The notes under the pieces: generated by a model | Databases searched by the model: none | The model's input: the letters and a program-made list of their open reading frames with translations, nothing else | What the model was told of the DNA's origin: nothing | Made by a program: the position numbers and the translations under genes | Origin: Chloroflexota bacterium | GTDB taxonomy: Bacteria; Chloroflexota; Dehalococcoidia; DSTF01; RBG-16-68-14 | Assembly (NCBI GenBank): GCA_029262675.1 | Contig: JAJCYW010000008.1 | Location: forward strand, 16,370 to 80,369 | Direction: 5' to 3' | DNA: 64,000 nucleotides | Shown: in pieces, positions 35,869-45,618 of the stretch | Layout of the letters: each line of letters begins with the position of its first letter | Numbering within the stretch: the first letter of the stretch is position 1

Positions 35869-38160
35869 ATGGTTCAGGCACAAGAGAAGAAGCCTCGGCA
35901 GGCGGCCGCCCAGGTGAGCGACTTCAAGAGCGGCAACGAGATGGCCGCGCTTTCCGCCAAGCAGATCAACTTTCACGTGATGGGCTACTACCCGATCACA
36001 CCTTCGACTGAAATCGCTGAGCTGCTCGACCAGATGAAGGCGGACGGAGAGCACCAGATCGCCATGATCCCGGCCGATGGCGAACACGGCGCGGCCGGTC
36101 TGTGTTACGGCGCCAGCACCGGCGGCGGTCGCGTGTTCAACGCAACGAGCTCGCAGGGACTGCTCTACTCCCTTGAGCAGCTTCCCGTCCAGTCGGCCAC
36201 GCGCTTTCCCATGGTGCTAGACCTGGTCACGCGCTCGGTCAACGGTCCGTTGAACATCCGCGGAGACCACTCGGACCTCTACTTCACCCTGAATACTGGT
36301 TGGATCATCCTTCTAGCCCGCGAGCCTCAGGCCGTGTACGACATGAACATCATCGCCGTACGGCTGGGGGAGCGGCCGGAGGTGCGGCTTCCGGTCATCG
36401 TCGCCTACGATGGCTTCTTTACGAGCCACCAGAGCCGGCGCGTAAACTACTTTGAGGACGACCAGACGGTGCAGGAGTTCATCGGGCCCATGACCGAGGC
36501 GTTGACAGCTCTCGACCCGCGCCACCCGGTGACAATTGGGCCCTACATGAACGACCCCGACCTGATAAACAACAAGTACCAGCTCAAGCTGGCGATGGAG
36601 GCGGCCCAACTGGCCGTGCCCAAGGTCTTCGCGGAGTACGCAGCGATTAGCGGGCGGCACTATGCCCCGGTCGACCTCTACTGCATGGAGGACGCGGACG
36701 TTGCGGTGCTGTTGCTCAACTCGGCGGCGGAGACGGCGAAGGACGTGGCCGACCGGCTGCGGGAGCAGGGCGTACGGGCCGGGGTGGTCAGCCCAAACGT
36801 CATCCGCCCCTTCCCCGCCCAGGAACTGCGGGACGCCTTGCGGAACGTGCGCGCTCTCGTTATCGGCGAGCGCGCCGACGCCTACGGCGCACATGGCGGC
36901 AACATCACTCACGAGGTCAAGTCGGCACTCAAGGAAGACCCAGAGAACCAGACGCTCTGCCTGACCCGTATCTACGGCCTCGGGGGGAAGGACTTTTACG
37001 ACGAGGACGCGGAGCACTTCTTTGGTCTTGCCCTCGCCGCCGCCGACAGCGGCCGTGTCGACGAGCCGTTCGACTACCACGGAGTCACGCCCGGCGACCC
37101 GACGATGGCTCCAGCGAAGCTCGGGCTCCCGCCCCTCCGCAAAGAAGAGACGGTAACGGGTCTGATCAAGGTGCACGTCGATGAGGACGGCGACGGCCTG
37201 CGGGTCGAGGCGCCTCCCGCCTGGCAGCTAGTCACCCGTGCCAAACGTTTCGCCCCCGGCCACGGCGCCTGCCCCGGCTGCGGCATCTTCCCCGCACTCG
37301 ACCAATTCTTCAAGGGCATCGAGGGCGACGTTGTGGTGCTGTACCAAACCGGCTGCGCCATGGTCGTCACCACCGGCTACCCCTACAGCTCCCACCGGGT
37401 CACCTACATCCACAACCTGTTCCAGAACGGCGCCTCGACGCTTGGCGGGCTGGTCGAGATGTTCCACGAGCGTCTGCGGCGAGGCGAGCTTCCGTCGGGC
37501 GAGGAGATCACGTTCGTGATGGTGACCGGGGACGGCGGCATGGACATCGGCATGGGGGCCGCTATCGGCGCCGCACTGCGCAATCACCACATGATCATCG
37601 TGGAGTACGACAACCAGGGCTATATGAACACCGGCAGCCAGCTCAGCTACTCGACCCCATTGGGCCACCTTACTTCCACAAGCCACGTCGGCGCGGCCCA
37701 GACGGGCAAGGCGTTCCATCACAAAGACACGCCCCAGATTATGGCCGCTACAAACATCCCATATGTCTTCACGGCGGTCGAGGGTTTCCCCGACGACCTG
37801 CTGATCAAGGCCGCGAAGTCCCAGTGGTACGCTCGGCACCTAGGCATGGCCTACTGCAAGGTGCTCATTTCCTGCCCGCTGAACTGGCGCAGCGAAGACA
37901 AGACCGGCACCGATGTCGTGCAGGCGGCGGTGGACTGCTCCTTCTTCCCGCTCTACGAGATCGAACGGGGCATAACCCGCATCACATATGATCCCGACGA
38001 ATTGGGTCGGCGTATCCCTGCCCGGTCGTGGCTGGAGATGATGGGGAAGACCAAGCACTTGATAAAACCTGAGAACAAAGCCGAACTGGACGCGTTCGAA
38101 GCAGAAGTAAATCGACGCTGGGAACGTCTCAAGGCGATGCATGAGAGTCCGCTCCTGTAG
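35869..38160 (+). CDS. 2-oxoacid:ferredoxin oxidoreductase, fused alpha-beta subunit
   Basis: 763 residues; the ATG at 35869 is chosen for the GAGGAGGT in front of it. The alpha half has SGNEMAALSAKQINFHVMGY, YPITPSTEIAELL and the C-terminal transketolase-like domain (VGVVSPNVIRPFPAQELRD in similar wording). The beta half from about residue 450 has GHGACPGCGIFPALDQF, the thiamine-diphosphate motif GDGGMDIGMGAAIGAALRN and YDNQGYMNTGSQ. In most organisms alpha and beta are separate; here they are fused, and gamma-delta is fused in the preceding gene, so a full enzyme is two chains. It generates reduced ferredoxin from pyruvate or another 2-oxoacid, or runs in reverse for CO2 fixation. Confidence 0.9.
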   Translation: MVQAQEKKPRQAAAQVSDFKSGNEMAALSAKQINFHVMGYYPITPSTEIAELLDQMKADGEHQIAMIPADGEHGAAGLCYGASTGGGRVFNATSSQGLLYSLEQLPVQSATRFPMVLDLVTRSVNGPLNIRGDHSDLYFTLNTGWIILLAREPQAVYDMNIIAVRLGERPEVRLPVIVAYDGFFTSHQSRRVNYFEDDQTVQEFIGPMTEALTALDPRHPVTIGPYMNDPDLINNKYQLKLAMEAAQLAVPKVFAEYAAISGRHYAPVDLYCMEDADVAVLLLNSAAETAKDVADRLREQGVRAGVVSPNVIRPFPAQELRDALRNVRALVIGERADAYGAHGGNITHEVKSALKEDPENQTLCLTRIYGLGGKDFYDEDAEHFFGLALAAADSGRVDEPFDYHGVTPGDPTMAPAKLGLPPLRKEETVTGLIKVHVDEDGDGLRVEAPPAWQLVTRAKRFAPGHGACPGCGIFPALDQFFKGIEGDVVVLYQTGCAMVVTTGYPYSSHRVTYIHNLFQNGASTLGGLVEMFHERLRRGELPSGEEITFVMVTGDGGMDIGMGAAIGAALRNHHMIIVEYDNQGYMNTGSQLSYSTPLGHLTSTSHVGAAQTGKAFHHKDTPQIMAATNIPYVFTAVEGFPDDLLIKAAKSQWYARHLGMAYCKVLISCPLNWRSEDKTGTDVVQAAVDCSFFPLYEIERGITRITYDPDELGRRIPARSWLEMMGKTKHLIKPENKAELDAFEAEVNRRWERLKAMHESPLL

Positions 38161-38206
38161 AGGAATGAGGGCTAGGCACGTGACGCGGAGAACGAGGTAA
38201 CGAGCC

Positions 38207-39034
38207 ATGGCACGGATCATCGAGAAGCGACACCTGACGCCGGTCACCAAGCTGTTCGTGGTGGAGGCGCCGCTTGTGGCCCGCAACGCCGCCCCCGGCC
38301 AATTCGTCATCGTCCGCGTCAGCGAGTCCGGTGAGCGCGTGCCGATCAGCATCACCGACTTCAGCCGGCAGGCGGGCACCATTACCATCGTGGTCCAGGT
38401 GGTGGGCAAGACCAGCGGCATGATCTGCGCCATGGAGGAGGGCGACGAGATCCTCGATTTCGCGGGCCCGCTGGGCCGGCCCGCGCCCCTGCCGGAGAAG
38501 GGGCATGTGGTCCTCGTGGGCGGCGGATTCGGGGCCGGCGCCATCTATCCTCTCGCCCGGGAACTCCAGCAGCGGGGCGTCCGGGTCTCTGCCATCGTCG
38601 GCGCCCGGAACAAGGAGCTGCTGATCCTCAGGGAGCTACTGGAATCAGCGAGCGACGACTACCACATCTGCACCGACGACGGTTCGATAGGCCACAAGGG
38701 GTTCGTAACAGAACGTCTGCAGGATCTCCTCAGCGCGAACGCCGGATTCACTCACTGCTTCGCCATCGGGCCCATGCCGATGATGCGGGCCTTAGCCGAG
38801 GCTACGAAACCCTCCGGGCTCACGACGTTCGTGTCACTGGACCCGATCATGGTCGACGGCACGGGTATGTGCGGCTCGTGTCGCGTTACGGTGGACGGCG
38901 AGCTGAAGTTCGCCTGCGTCGATGGCCCGTTCTTCGATGCCCACAAGGTCAACTTCGACGAGGCAGTGGTGAGGTCAAAGATGTACGTCGATGAAGAGCG
39001 GCTGGCGTCCGAGCTGGCAACAGCAGCGAGGTAA
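38207..39034 (+). CDS. NfnA-like ferredoxin-NADP reductase subunit (FAD and [2Fe-2S])
   Basis: 275 residues, no fused extra domain. FAD-binding part: PGQFVIVRV and RVPISITD; NAD(P)-binding part: VVLVGGGFGAGAIYPLARE; the C-terminal [2Fe-2S] site is DGTGMCGSCRVTVDGELKFAC, the layout of NfnA and of sulfide dehydrogenase SudB. It is followed after 6 bases by the NfnB-like subunit. In Nfn the pair bifurcates electrons between NADPH, NAD and ferredoxin, which fits its place directly downstream of a ferredoxin-producing enzyme. Confidence 0.88.
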   Translation: MARIIEKRHLTPVTKLFVVEAPLVARNAAPGQFVIVRVSESGERVPISITDFSRQAGTITIVVQVVGKTSGMICAMEEGDEILDFAGPLGRPAPLPEKGHVVLVGGGFGAGAIYPLARELQQRGVRVSAIVGARNKELLILRELLESASDDYHICTDDGSIGHKGFVTERLQDLLSANAGFTHCFAIGPMPMMRALAEATKPSGLTTFVSLDPIMVDGTGMCGSCRVTVDGELKFACVDGPFFDAHKVNFDEAVVRSKMYVDEERLASELATAAR

Positions 39035-39040
39035 CGAATC

Positions 39041-40501
39041 GTGCCGATCGTCTACACGAAGAAGACTGAGATGCCCTGCGGCGACCCGGCCGTGCGGCGC
39101 ACCAACTGGGACGAGGTGGCGCTGGGCTACAGCGAGGAACGCGCCATCGCGGAGGCGCGGCGCTGTATCCAGTGCCAGGAGCCCCTCTGCGAGCAGGGCT
39201 GCCCGGTCAACATCCCGATCCGCGACTTCATTCGCCGCGTCGCCCAGAGCGATTTTGAGGGCGCCGCCCGCATCATCCGGAGCAAGAACATCCTTCCCGC
39301 CATCTGCGGGCGCGTCTGTCCGGTGGAGGACCAGTGCGAAGAGCTATGCGTCGTGCTGGGGAAGCAGGAACCGGTGGCGATTGGCCGCCTGGAGCGCTTT
39401 GTCGCGGACTGGGAGCGGCGGGCCGGAGCCCACGAAGCCGCCAAGCCGCCCAAGCGAGGAGCGAAGAAGGTGGCCGTCATCGGCTCGGGGCCGGCAGGAC
39501 TCACCGTCGCCAGCGATCTCGCCCAGCTCGGCTACTCAGTCACCATCTTCGAGGCGCTGCACGCTATCGGCGGTGTGCTGCGGTACGGGATCCCCGAGTT
39601 CCGTCTCCCCAAGGCGATCGTCGACGAAGACATGGAGCGGCTGAAAGGCAGGGGAGTGGAGTTCCAGGCGAACGTCGTCGTCGGCAAGACGATCACGATC
39701 GACCAGCTCATGGACGAGATGGGCTACGAGGCTGTCTTCGTGGGAACGGGAGCCGGCTCGCCGAAGTTCATGGGTGTCCCGGGGGAGAACCACAAGGGCA
39801 TCTATTCAGCCAACGAATTCCTCACGCGCGTCAACCTCATGCGGGCCAACGCCTTTCCGGATTACGATACGCCCGTACGCCGGCCGAAGCGGGCGGTAAT
39901 CATCGGAGCCGGCGACACAGCGATGGACGCAGTGCGCACCGCCATTCGCCTGGGTGCCGATGAGGCGCACATCGTGTACCGGCGCTCGGAGCAGCAGATG
40001 ACTGCACGCGCGGAGGACTACAGCCGTGCCAAGGAGGAAGGGGCGATCTTCGACTGGCTGACGCTGCCCACGCGCTTCACGGGCGATGACCAGGGCTGGG
40101 TCACCACTATGGAGTGCTTGCGCATGGAGCTTGGCGAGCCCGACGATTCGGGCCGGCGCCGCCCCGTTCCAATCTCGGGCTCAGAGTTCACGATGGACAT
40201 CGATCTGGCCGTGATAGCGCTGGGCACCAACCCGAACCCCCTGATCCCGCAGACCACCCGCGGCCTGGAGATCAACGACCACGGCTGCGTTGTCGCCGAC
40301 TCGGAGACGGGTAGGACGAGCCGTGAGGGCGTCTTCGCCGGCGGCGACATCGTAACGGGCGCGGCGACCGTGATCCTTGCTATGGGAGCCGGGCGCGTGG
40401 CCGCGACAGCCATCCACGAGTACCTGGAACGGAAGGCCGCCGACCGCAAGCGAACGCCATCCGGCGACAAACGTCGCCGGCACCGGAAGACCGCCGGGTA
40501 G
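39041..40501 (+). CDS. NfnB / glutamate synthase small chain-like flavoprotein
   Basis: 486 residues, GTG start. N-terminal Fe-S domain CIQCQEPLCEQGCPVNIPI and CGRVCPVEDQCEELC binds two clusters. FAD motif VAVIGSGPAGLTVASDLAQL, NADPH motif AVIIGAGDTAMDAVRTAIRLG, and C-terminal GVFAGGDIVTGAATVILAMG. These match the GltD/NfnB family; the partner NfnA gene just upstream favours NfnB (electron-bifurcating transhydrogenase) over glutamate synthase, whose large subunit is absent. The last 20 residues are a basic tail (KRTPSGDKRRRHRKTAG). Confidence 0.9.
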   Translation: MPIVYTKKTEMPCGDPAVRRTNWDEVALGYSEERAIAEARRCIQCQEPLCEQGCPVNIPIRDFIRRVAQSDFEGAARIIRSKNILPAICGRVCPVEDQCEELCVVLGKQEPVAIGRLERFVADWERRAGAHEAAKPPKRGAKKVAVIGSGPAGLTVASDLAQLGYSVTIFEALHAIGGVLRYGIPEFRLPKAIVDEDMERLKGRGVEFQANVVVGKTITIDQLMDEMGYEAVFVGTGAGSPKFMGVPGENHKGIYSANEFLTRVNLMRANAFPDYDTPVRRPKRAVIIGAGDTAMDAVRTAIRLGADEAHIVYRRSEQQMTARAEDYSRAKEEGAIFDWLTLPTRFTGDDQGWVTTMECLRMELGEPDDSGRRRPVPISGSEFTMDIDLAVIALGTNPNPLIPQTTRGLEINDHGCVVADSETGRTSREGVFAGGDIVTGAATVILAMGAGRVAATAIHEYLERKAADRKRTPSGDKRRRHRKTAG

Positions 40502-40671
40502 AGCCTCCAGCAGACCGAGCACGTAGACTGGCAGCGACCGCACTGTGCGCTGACGGCCTCGATTCAGTCTGACCCCGCTGTGGCGCGCGCTGCTAGACCA
40601 CATGCACTTCCGTGCCCTTCGCAGCTCGGTCGACAAGCACTCTAAGTATGTTCATAGAGTGCGCTAATGGC

Positions 40672-40718
40672 AGACCATCGGCCTCGGAGACAGAGGGCGT
40701 CCCACCCGGGTGACACTA
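40672..40718 (-). repeat. tRNA-like 5'-half repeat, copy 1
   Basis: 47 bases that match 45619-45665 at about 75-80% with equal length. On the minus strand the second copy reads GTGGTAGCCCATCTGCCTCC, like the D arm and anticodon arm of a tRNA, and stops soon after the anticodon stem. It may be a worn 5' tRNA scar. The gene-free stretch 40502-40837 holds nothing else that I recognise. Confidence 0.4.
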
Positions 40719-40837
40719 CGCAGACATGGTGCCGTGCTGAGTGGTCCGACGCGGCAGTTTGAGTCGGCCACCTGTAAAGAACAAGCCTCAGCCGGCGGCT
40801 TCCCTGTACGCGCCGTCTGATGCACAATCGAAGAGAA

Positions 40838-41299
40838 ATGGCAGACCCCGAACACGTGGCACTGGTGCGCAGTGGCGTCGAAGCGATAAACGGGTTTGCC
40901 CAAGAGCACCCAGACATCCTCCTAGACCTCGAGGGCGCGGACCTGAGGGACCTTGATCTGAGCGACGCGCGACTCAACGCGGTTCGGCTCGCCGGTGCCA
41001 ACCTGGAACGTGCTGACCTCCAGAACGCCCGCCTAAACGCGGCCGACATGCGGGACTGCAATTTACGGCAGGCCAACCTGTCCGGTGCTGTCCTCCACCG
41101 CGCGGATTTGACCGGCGCCGATCTGCGTGGGGCGCACATCGAAGCCATTGGCGGGGGCGACCAGCGGCTTTGCCTGGCGCCGCACTCGTTTCGGGGCGTG
41201 CGGTGGAACCGCGAGGATCTGGAGAACATGCTGGCTGTCATGAACCTCAATCCGGACTGGGAGGTCCGATACGAGATCGTCCCGCGGCCTGGCGAATAG
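40838..41299 (+). CDS. Pentapeptide-repeat protein
   Basis: 153 residues from the ATG at 40838 (MADPEHVALVRSGVEAINGF is the usual opening of the family; a start 18 bases upstream is possible). About 13 pentapeptides of the A(D/N)Lxx type follow: ADLRD, LDLSD, ARLNA, VRLAG, ANLER, ADLQN, ARLNA, ADMRD, CNLRQ, ANLSG, AVLHR, ADLTG, ADLRG. They form a right-handed quadrilateral beta-helix. A C-terminal domain (WNREDLENMLAVMNLNPDW) follows. Function unknown; some relatives protect gyrase, but nothing here shows that. Confidence 0.82.
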   Translation: MADPEHVALVRSGVEAINGFAQEHPDILLDLEGADLRDLDLSDARLNAVRLAGANLERADLQNARLNAADMRDCNLRQANLSGAVLHRADLTGADLRGAHIEAIGGGDQRLCLAPHSFRGVRWNREDLENMLAVMNLNPDWEVRYEIVPRPGE

Positions 41300-41650
41300 A
41301 GACGCCGCCGCCCGCCATCAACAACCTGCCTCTGCATTTCACCTCTGAACCAACAGCGGCCTGCCGGCAGATCGTCGCCAACACGAACCGCGGACCGGCA
41401 CGATCGGCACGTAGTGTGGGTTACTGGTTGCCATGGCCCTTGCCCTGACCGAGAGTCAGCGTACAGTAAAATCGGGACTAGATTCTCTTCCGGGGTCAAG
41501 GTCAGAGCCCAGCCTCACGACCTGTTCTCGTGCGTGATGTATAATCCCGGTGTTCCGAGCGGCAGACAGACGACTGCCTTCTCACAGCGTGATCGGGAAC
41601 GAAGAGATGCCGTGGGCGTCGCCGGATAGGGCGGCCGGGAGGAGGGCACA
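41300..41650. other. Intergenic region with promoter for the QueG-like gene
   Basis: No gene. A perfect TATAAT at 41540-41545 lies about 105 bases upstream of the QueG-like start; no good -35 is seen. GGGAGGAGGG at 41638-41647 is the ribosome site. Confidence 0.5.
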
Positions 41651-42706
41651 TTGGACGAAAAGCAGGAACTATCGCGGTTCGTCATCGACTTCGCGATGAC
41701 TCAGGGAGCCTGCGCCGCAGGGATCTCGACCAAGGAGACGCTCGACGGCGGCCCTCCGTCAACAGACCTCGAGTACGTGCTGCCCGGCGCGAAGTCCGCG
41801 GTGACGTTTGCCCTCCCGCTCGACCCGGAGAAGATCGAGCGCTACCTGAGCAAGCAAGACCACGCCGGCCACCAGGACGATAACGCCGAGACCAACCTGC
41901 GCGCGAGCGGCCTCGCTGTCGCGCTCGCAACTTACCTGGATCAGCACGGACACCCCTCTTATGCTGTCGCCGCGAACGCGGTCTACCGCAAGGACATGCC
42001 AGGAGGCATGAGCGACTTCCTGCCCGACATCTCGCACCGCTACTTGGCGGTTCGCTCTGGCGTCGGCTGGTTCGGGATATCGGGCAACGTCATGACACCG
42101 ACTCACGGAGCGGCCGTGATCCTCGGATCGATGGTGACGACGGCCGAACTCGAGCCTACGGAGCCGCTACCCCCAGATGAGAACATCTGCGACGAATGTT
42201 ACATCTGCTTTGCGTCCTGCCTATCAGGGTTAATGGACAAGAAGGAGCGGACTACTGTGACCATGGGCGGGATGCAGTTCGACTACTTGAAGCGGGGGTC
42301 CTACCATCGCTGTGATCTCGTGTGCGGTGGCTTCACAGGCATCGCTATGAACGGCAAGTGGTCCACCTGGTCGCCGGGCCGTTTCCCAGTTCCGAAGGCG
42401 GACGCGGAAGTCGGAGGGGCGCTGGGCAAGGCCGTCATGAGTTCTTGGCCTCGACCGGAAATCGACGGCGGATTCCACCACCCCGCTATGCCGGCCCATC
42501 GCAAGCTCAACTTTACGTGCGGGAACTGCCAGCTCGTCTGTCACCCCGACCTCGACGAACGCAAGCGCCGCCGTGGACTGCTGTTTAAGGGCGGCGTTGT
42601 CGTGCAACACCGGGACGGCTCTCTCGAGGCTGTCTCGCCCGAGGCGGCGGAGAAGCACCTAGCCGCGCTGAGTCCCGAAGAGCGTGCCTGCTACGAAGAA
42701 GTCTGA
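41651..42706 (+). CDS. QueG-like Fe-S oxidoreductase (epoxyqueuosine reductase-related)
   Basis: 351 residues. The start is a TTG, decided by GGGAGGAGGG just upstream. The N-terminal domain (ACAAGISTKETLDGGPPSTD, LPGAKSAVTFALPLD) resembles the cobalamin-binding part of QueG and reductive dehalogenases. Two cluster motifs are present: CDECYICFASCLSG, and CGNCQLVCHPD near the C-terminus, with two more cysteines (HRCDLVCGG) between them. It differs from true QueG, which has CxxCxxCxxxCP sites, so it may belong to the QueG-like group of unknown substrate. Dehalogenation is not supported: there is no Tat signal or RdhB. Confidence 0.7.
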   Translation: MDEKQELSRFVIDFAMTQGACAAGISTKETLDGGPPSTDLEYVLPGAKSAVTFALPLDPEKIERYLSKQDHAGHQDDNAETNLRASGLAVALATYLDQHGHPSYAVAANAVYRKDMPGGMSDFLPDISHRYLAVRSGVGWFGISGNVMTPTHGAAVILGSMVTTAELEPTEPLPPDENICDECYICFASCLSGLMDKKERTTVTMGGMQFDYLKRGSYHRCDLVCGGFTGIAMNGKWSTWSPGRFPVPKADAEVGGALGKAVMSSWPRPEIDGGFHHPAMPAHRKLNFTCGNCQLVCHPDLDERKRRRGLLFKGGVVVQHRDGSLEAVSPEAAEKHLAALSPEERACYEEV

Positions 42707-43142
42707 CCCGCGACAGGGCCCTTATCTCGCCGCCATCAACGGTACCAACTAGCATGCCGGTCTACCGCTGGCCATGGCCACGATGCACGATGATGAAATA
42801 GTGACTGCTTAGGCCCTACCCAGGTACCACCTCCTGGCCTCCTTGGGATAGCAGGGCCGCCCAAGCGGCTACGCCGAGAAATGGCCATTCAGCATTAGTC
42901 AGATTAGGGAACGAATGATACAAGCTACCAGACTGCTCGGCTGCGCCTAGCGGGGGTTGGTCGTCGCCTCACGTCGTAGACAAGATGCCTGCCGCCGCGT
43001 CTCGAGCGTCAACGATGCAGCGTTTCGATAGCACGCCGAAGTTCGACGCGCAGCGGCTGCACGCGACCGAGACAATGCCCGCCGCGATAGAACGATAGAG
43101 ATCCATAGCGGGGCTCTCGGTCGCGACCGAGAGCTCTGTCCC
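42707..43142. other. Intergenic region, no gene seen
   Basis: Convergent gap between the QueG-like gene and galK. Short frames only; no tRNA, repeat or clear terminator recognised. Confidence 0.4.
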
Positions 43143-44339
43143 CTAGCGCCGGGGAAGAACGCGAAGACCATCCGATGCGCGGCAGACATGACAATCTGCC
43201 GGGAGGCCCGTTTCGGCTCGATAGCGTTCCAGAACGCCGGCGCGGAAGCTTTCTACGGCGTCCCGCCGCACAAGATTCACCGTGCAGCCGCCGAACCCCG
43301 CGCCCGTGAGTCGCGCGCCCAGAACGCCCGGGGCGTTCGTCGCCAACTCGCAGAGAGAGTCGAGCTCCGGGCAACTCACATCATAGTCGTCCCGCAGGCT
43401 CGAGTGGGAAGCGTTCATCAGAGCGCCGAAGCGCACCAAGGCGCCCCGGCGGAGGGCACTCGCCGCGTGGCTCACCCGCTCTCCTTCGGAAATGACGTGA
43501 CGGACACGGGCTCGGAGGTCGGGCGACAGCCTATCTGCGTGGGTCGCAAGATCCTCGGACGACACATCGCGCAGAGCAAGAGGTGGCGGTGAAATGACCT
43601 CCCGGAGGAGGCGAAGGGCTGCCGTGCACTCCTCGCGGCGGCGGTTGTACGCCGAGTCTGACAACTTCCGCCTCACTCCGGAATCGACCACGATCAGTTC
43701 GACGTTGGCCGTCTCCAGTCCCAGCGGAACCTGCTCGATGTCCGTCGATCTGCAATCGATGAGGAGCGCGTGGTCGAGCCGGCCGAACACCACTGCCAGC
43801 TGATCCATGATGCCGCATTGGACGCCCACGTACTCGTTCTCCGCTCGCTGCGCCAAGGTCGCAAGTAGCCGATCGCCGACGTCGATCTCCCAGGCGCTGC
43901 GCAGCGCTCCCAACAAGGCCACTTCGAGGGCTGCGGACGATGCAAGGCCAGCCCCAATGGGAACGTCACCCGATATCGCCAGGTTGAGACCTGGGCCGGA
44001 GATGCCTTCGTCCCGTAGCACCGACAAGACGCCGCCGATGTGGGTGCTCCACTTCCCGCTTTCCAGGCGGGTGTGGCTATCGAGAGCGAAGTTCTGCGCC
44101 TCATCAAAGTCCAGTGAGTAAGCGCGAACTTCGCGCCTTTGTCGATGGCCGAACGCGACCTGGAGGCCGCGGTCGATGGCGGCAGGCAGCACGAACCCCT
44201 CGTTGTAGTCGAGGTGCTCGCCGATGAGGTTGACGCGCCCCGGCGCCTCCGCGATACCATCGGGTTCGTTCCCGAATCGCTCTCGGTAAGCCCTCGCCAG
44301 AGCCTGCGTTCGGTCGTTGGTTGAGGTTGCCCGCTGCAC
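43143..44339 (-). CDS. galK: Galactokinase
   Basis: GHMP-family kinase that phosphorylates galactose at C1 (Leloir pathway), 398 residues. Motif 1 is APGRVNLIGEHLDYNEGFVLP (substrate-binding signature), motif 2 the ATP loop GDVPIGAGLASSAALEVALL, and motif 3 ARLTGAGFGGCTVNLV. The catalytic Asp region is VGVQCGIMDQLAVVFG. It follows galT after 4 bases. No galE or mutarotase is in the window. Length is normal. Confidence 0.96.
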   Translation of the reverse strand: MQRATSTNDRTQALARAYRERFGNEPDGIAEAPGRVNLIGEHLDYNEGFVLPAAIDRGLQVAFGHRQRREVRAYSLDFDEAQNFALDSHTRLESGKWSTHIGGVLSVLRDEGISGPGLNLAISGDVPIGAGLASSAALEVALLGALRSAWEIDVGDRLLATLAQRAENEYVGVQCGIMDQLAVVFGRLDHALLIDCRSTDIEQVPLGLETANVELIVVDSGVRRKLSDSAYNRRREECTAALRLLREVISPPPLALRDVSSEDLATHADRLSPDLRARVRHVISEGERVSHAASALRRGALVRFGALMNASHSSLRDDYDVSCPELDSLCELATNAPGVLGARLTGAGFGGCTVNLVRRDAVESFRAGVLERYRAETGLPADCHVCRASDGLRVLPRR

Positions 44340-44343
44340 AGCG

Positions 44344-45450
44344 CTATGAGAGGGCGAAGGAACCTGGGCTAGCTGCTCGAAGTTCGGCAGCTGCGTTCTC
44401 TGGCAGCATGTCGCTTAGGAACGTCCCAGCCCCGATCTCGCAGCCGGCCAGGAACTTCAGGTGCTCTCGTCCGCGCCGGACCGGCATGAACTCGATGTGG
44501 AAGTGGCACTGCGGATACTCGCCGCTGTCGGTTGGACGCTGATGCATCGCCATCATGAACGGCATCTGAGCGTCCCACAGGCTGTCATACATGGTGAGGA
44601 GGAGCCTAACGATCCCTGCGAGGTGCTTCCCTTCAAGGCTGGAGAGATCGGCCAACGAACCGTAGTGCTGCTTGCTGACGATGTGAACTTCGTACGGAAA
44701 TCGTGGAGCGAATGGCACGTGGGCCAGGAAACTCTCGTTTTCCGCAACGACCCGGCCCCCGTCGGTCAACTCTGTCGCTACGATGTCGCAGTGCAGGCAA
44801 CTGCCGTGTTCCTCGAGATGACGTCCGGCGACCTGCAGTTCCCGCTCGATCGCTGGCGGAACGAACGGGAAAGCATAGATCTGCCCGTGCGGATGGGTGA
44901 GCGTCACCCCCACTTCGCGACCTCGATTCTCGAAGATATAGACGAAGGCTACCTCCGGCCGCTGCGAGAGTTCGTCGAAGCGATCGGCCCAGACTTCGAT
45001 GAGTTGTTCGACTCGCTCTCGAGGGAGTTCCGCCAGCGCCGCATCGTGTTGTGGCGAGTAGACCACTACTTCGCACGCTCCCGCAGGCGGCGATGTTTCG
45101 TAGAACTCGCCTCCCGGCGGGCTGACCTGCGCGTCTCTTTGGAAACTGGGAAAGCGATTTTCGAACACGACCAGCTCGTAGTCTGACGATGGTATCTCGG
45201 TAGGCCGCGCCGCGTTGCGCGTTGGGCATAACGGGCAGAAGTCGGGCGGGGGCAGATGGGTGCGATCTTGACGCTGCGGCGCAACGACAACGGACACGTC
45301 GCGGATCGGGTCTCGACGGATCTGGAGTCCATCGCTTACCAAGTCGAGGCTTGCAGGGTCTGACAGAGCGTCGTGGGTACGAGCGCCCGCGGAGTAGTAC
45401 CAGAGATAGCGACCGTCGGCTTTAGTGATGCGGGTCTTGTGAAGCTGCAT
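44344..45450 (-). CDS. galT: Galactose-1-phosphate uridylyltransferase
   Basis: Transfers UMP between UDP-glucose and galactose-1-phosphate, 368 residues. The active-site nucleophile is in the HIT-type motif THPHGQIYAFP. A zinc-site pair FCPLCP lies at about residue 72 and HCDIVATE further on. FENRFPSF and HVPFAPRFPYEVHIV are family landmarks. It is the first gene of a galT-galK operon; the ATG is at 45450. Confidence 0.95.
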   Translation of the reverse strand: MQLHKTRITKADGRYLWYYSAGARTHDALSDPASLDLVSDGLQIRRDPIRDVSVVVAPQRQDRTHLPPPDFCPLCPTRNAARPTEIPSSDYELVVFENRFPSFQRDAQVSPPGGEFYETSPPAGACEVVVYSPQHDAALAELPRERVEQLIEVWADRFDELSQRPEVAFVYIFENRGREVGVTLTHPHGQIYAFPFVPPAIERELQVAGRHLEEHGSCLHCDIVATELTDGGRVVAENESFLAHVPFAPRFPYEVHIVSKQHYGSLADLSSLEGKHLAGIVRLLLTMYDSLWDAQMPFMMAMHQRPTDSGEYPQCHFHIEFMPVRRGREHLKFLAGCEIGAGTFLSDMLPENAAAELRAASPGSFALS

Positions 45451-45618
45451 CGGTCACATTCTATGCATCGCTATCCCGCGCAGCAAGGTGGGCCGGTTAG
45501 GGTTTCACGATAGAAGCTCAGTCACGTCGCGATTCCCTTGACTGCACTCCTTACGAAAGGCATTGGTCTTGACCCCGAATCTGACCCAGATCCTATGCGA
45601 GTCTGGCCACCGTCTAGT

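Noticed and set aside
41651..42706. Reductive dehalogenase
   Set aside because: There is no Tat signal or RdhB anchor, and the cluster motifs and length fit the QueG-like group better.
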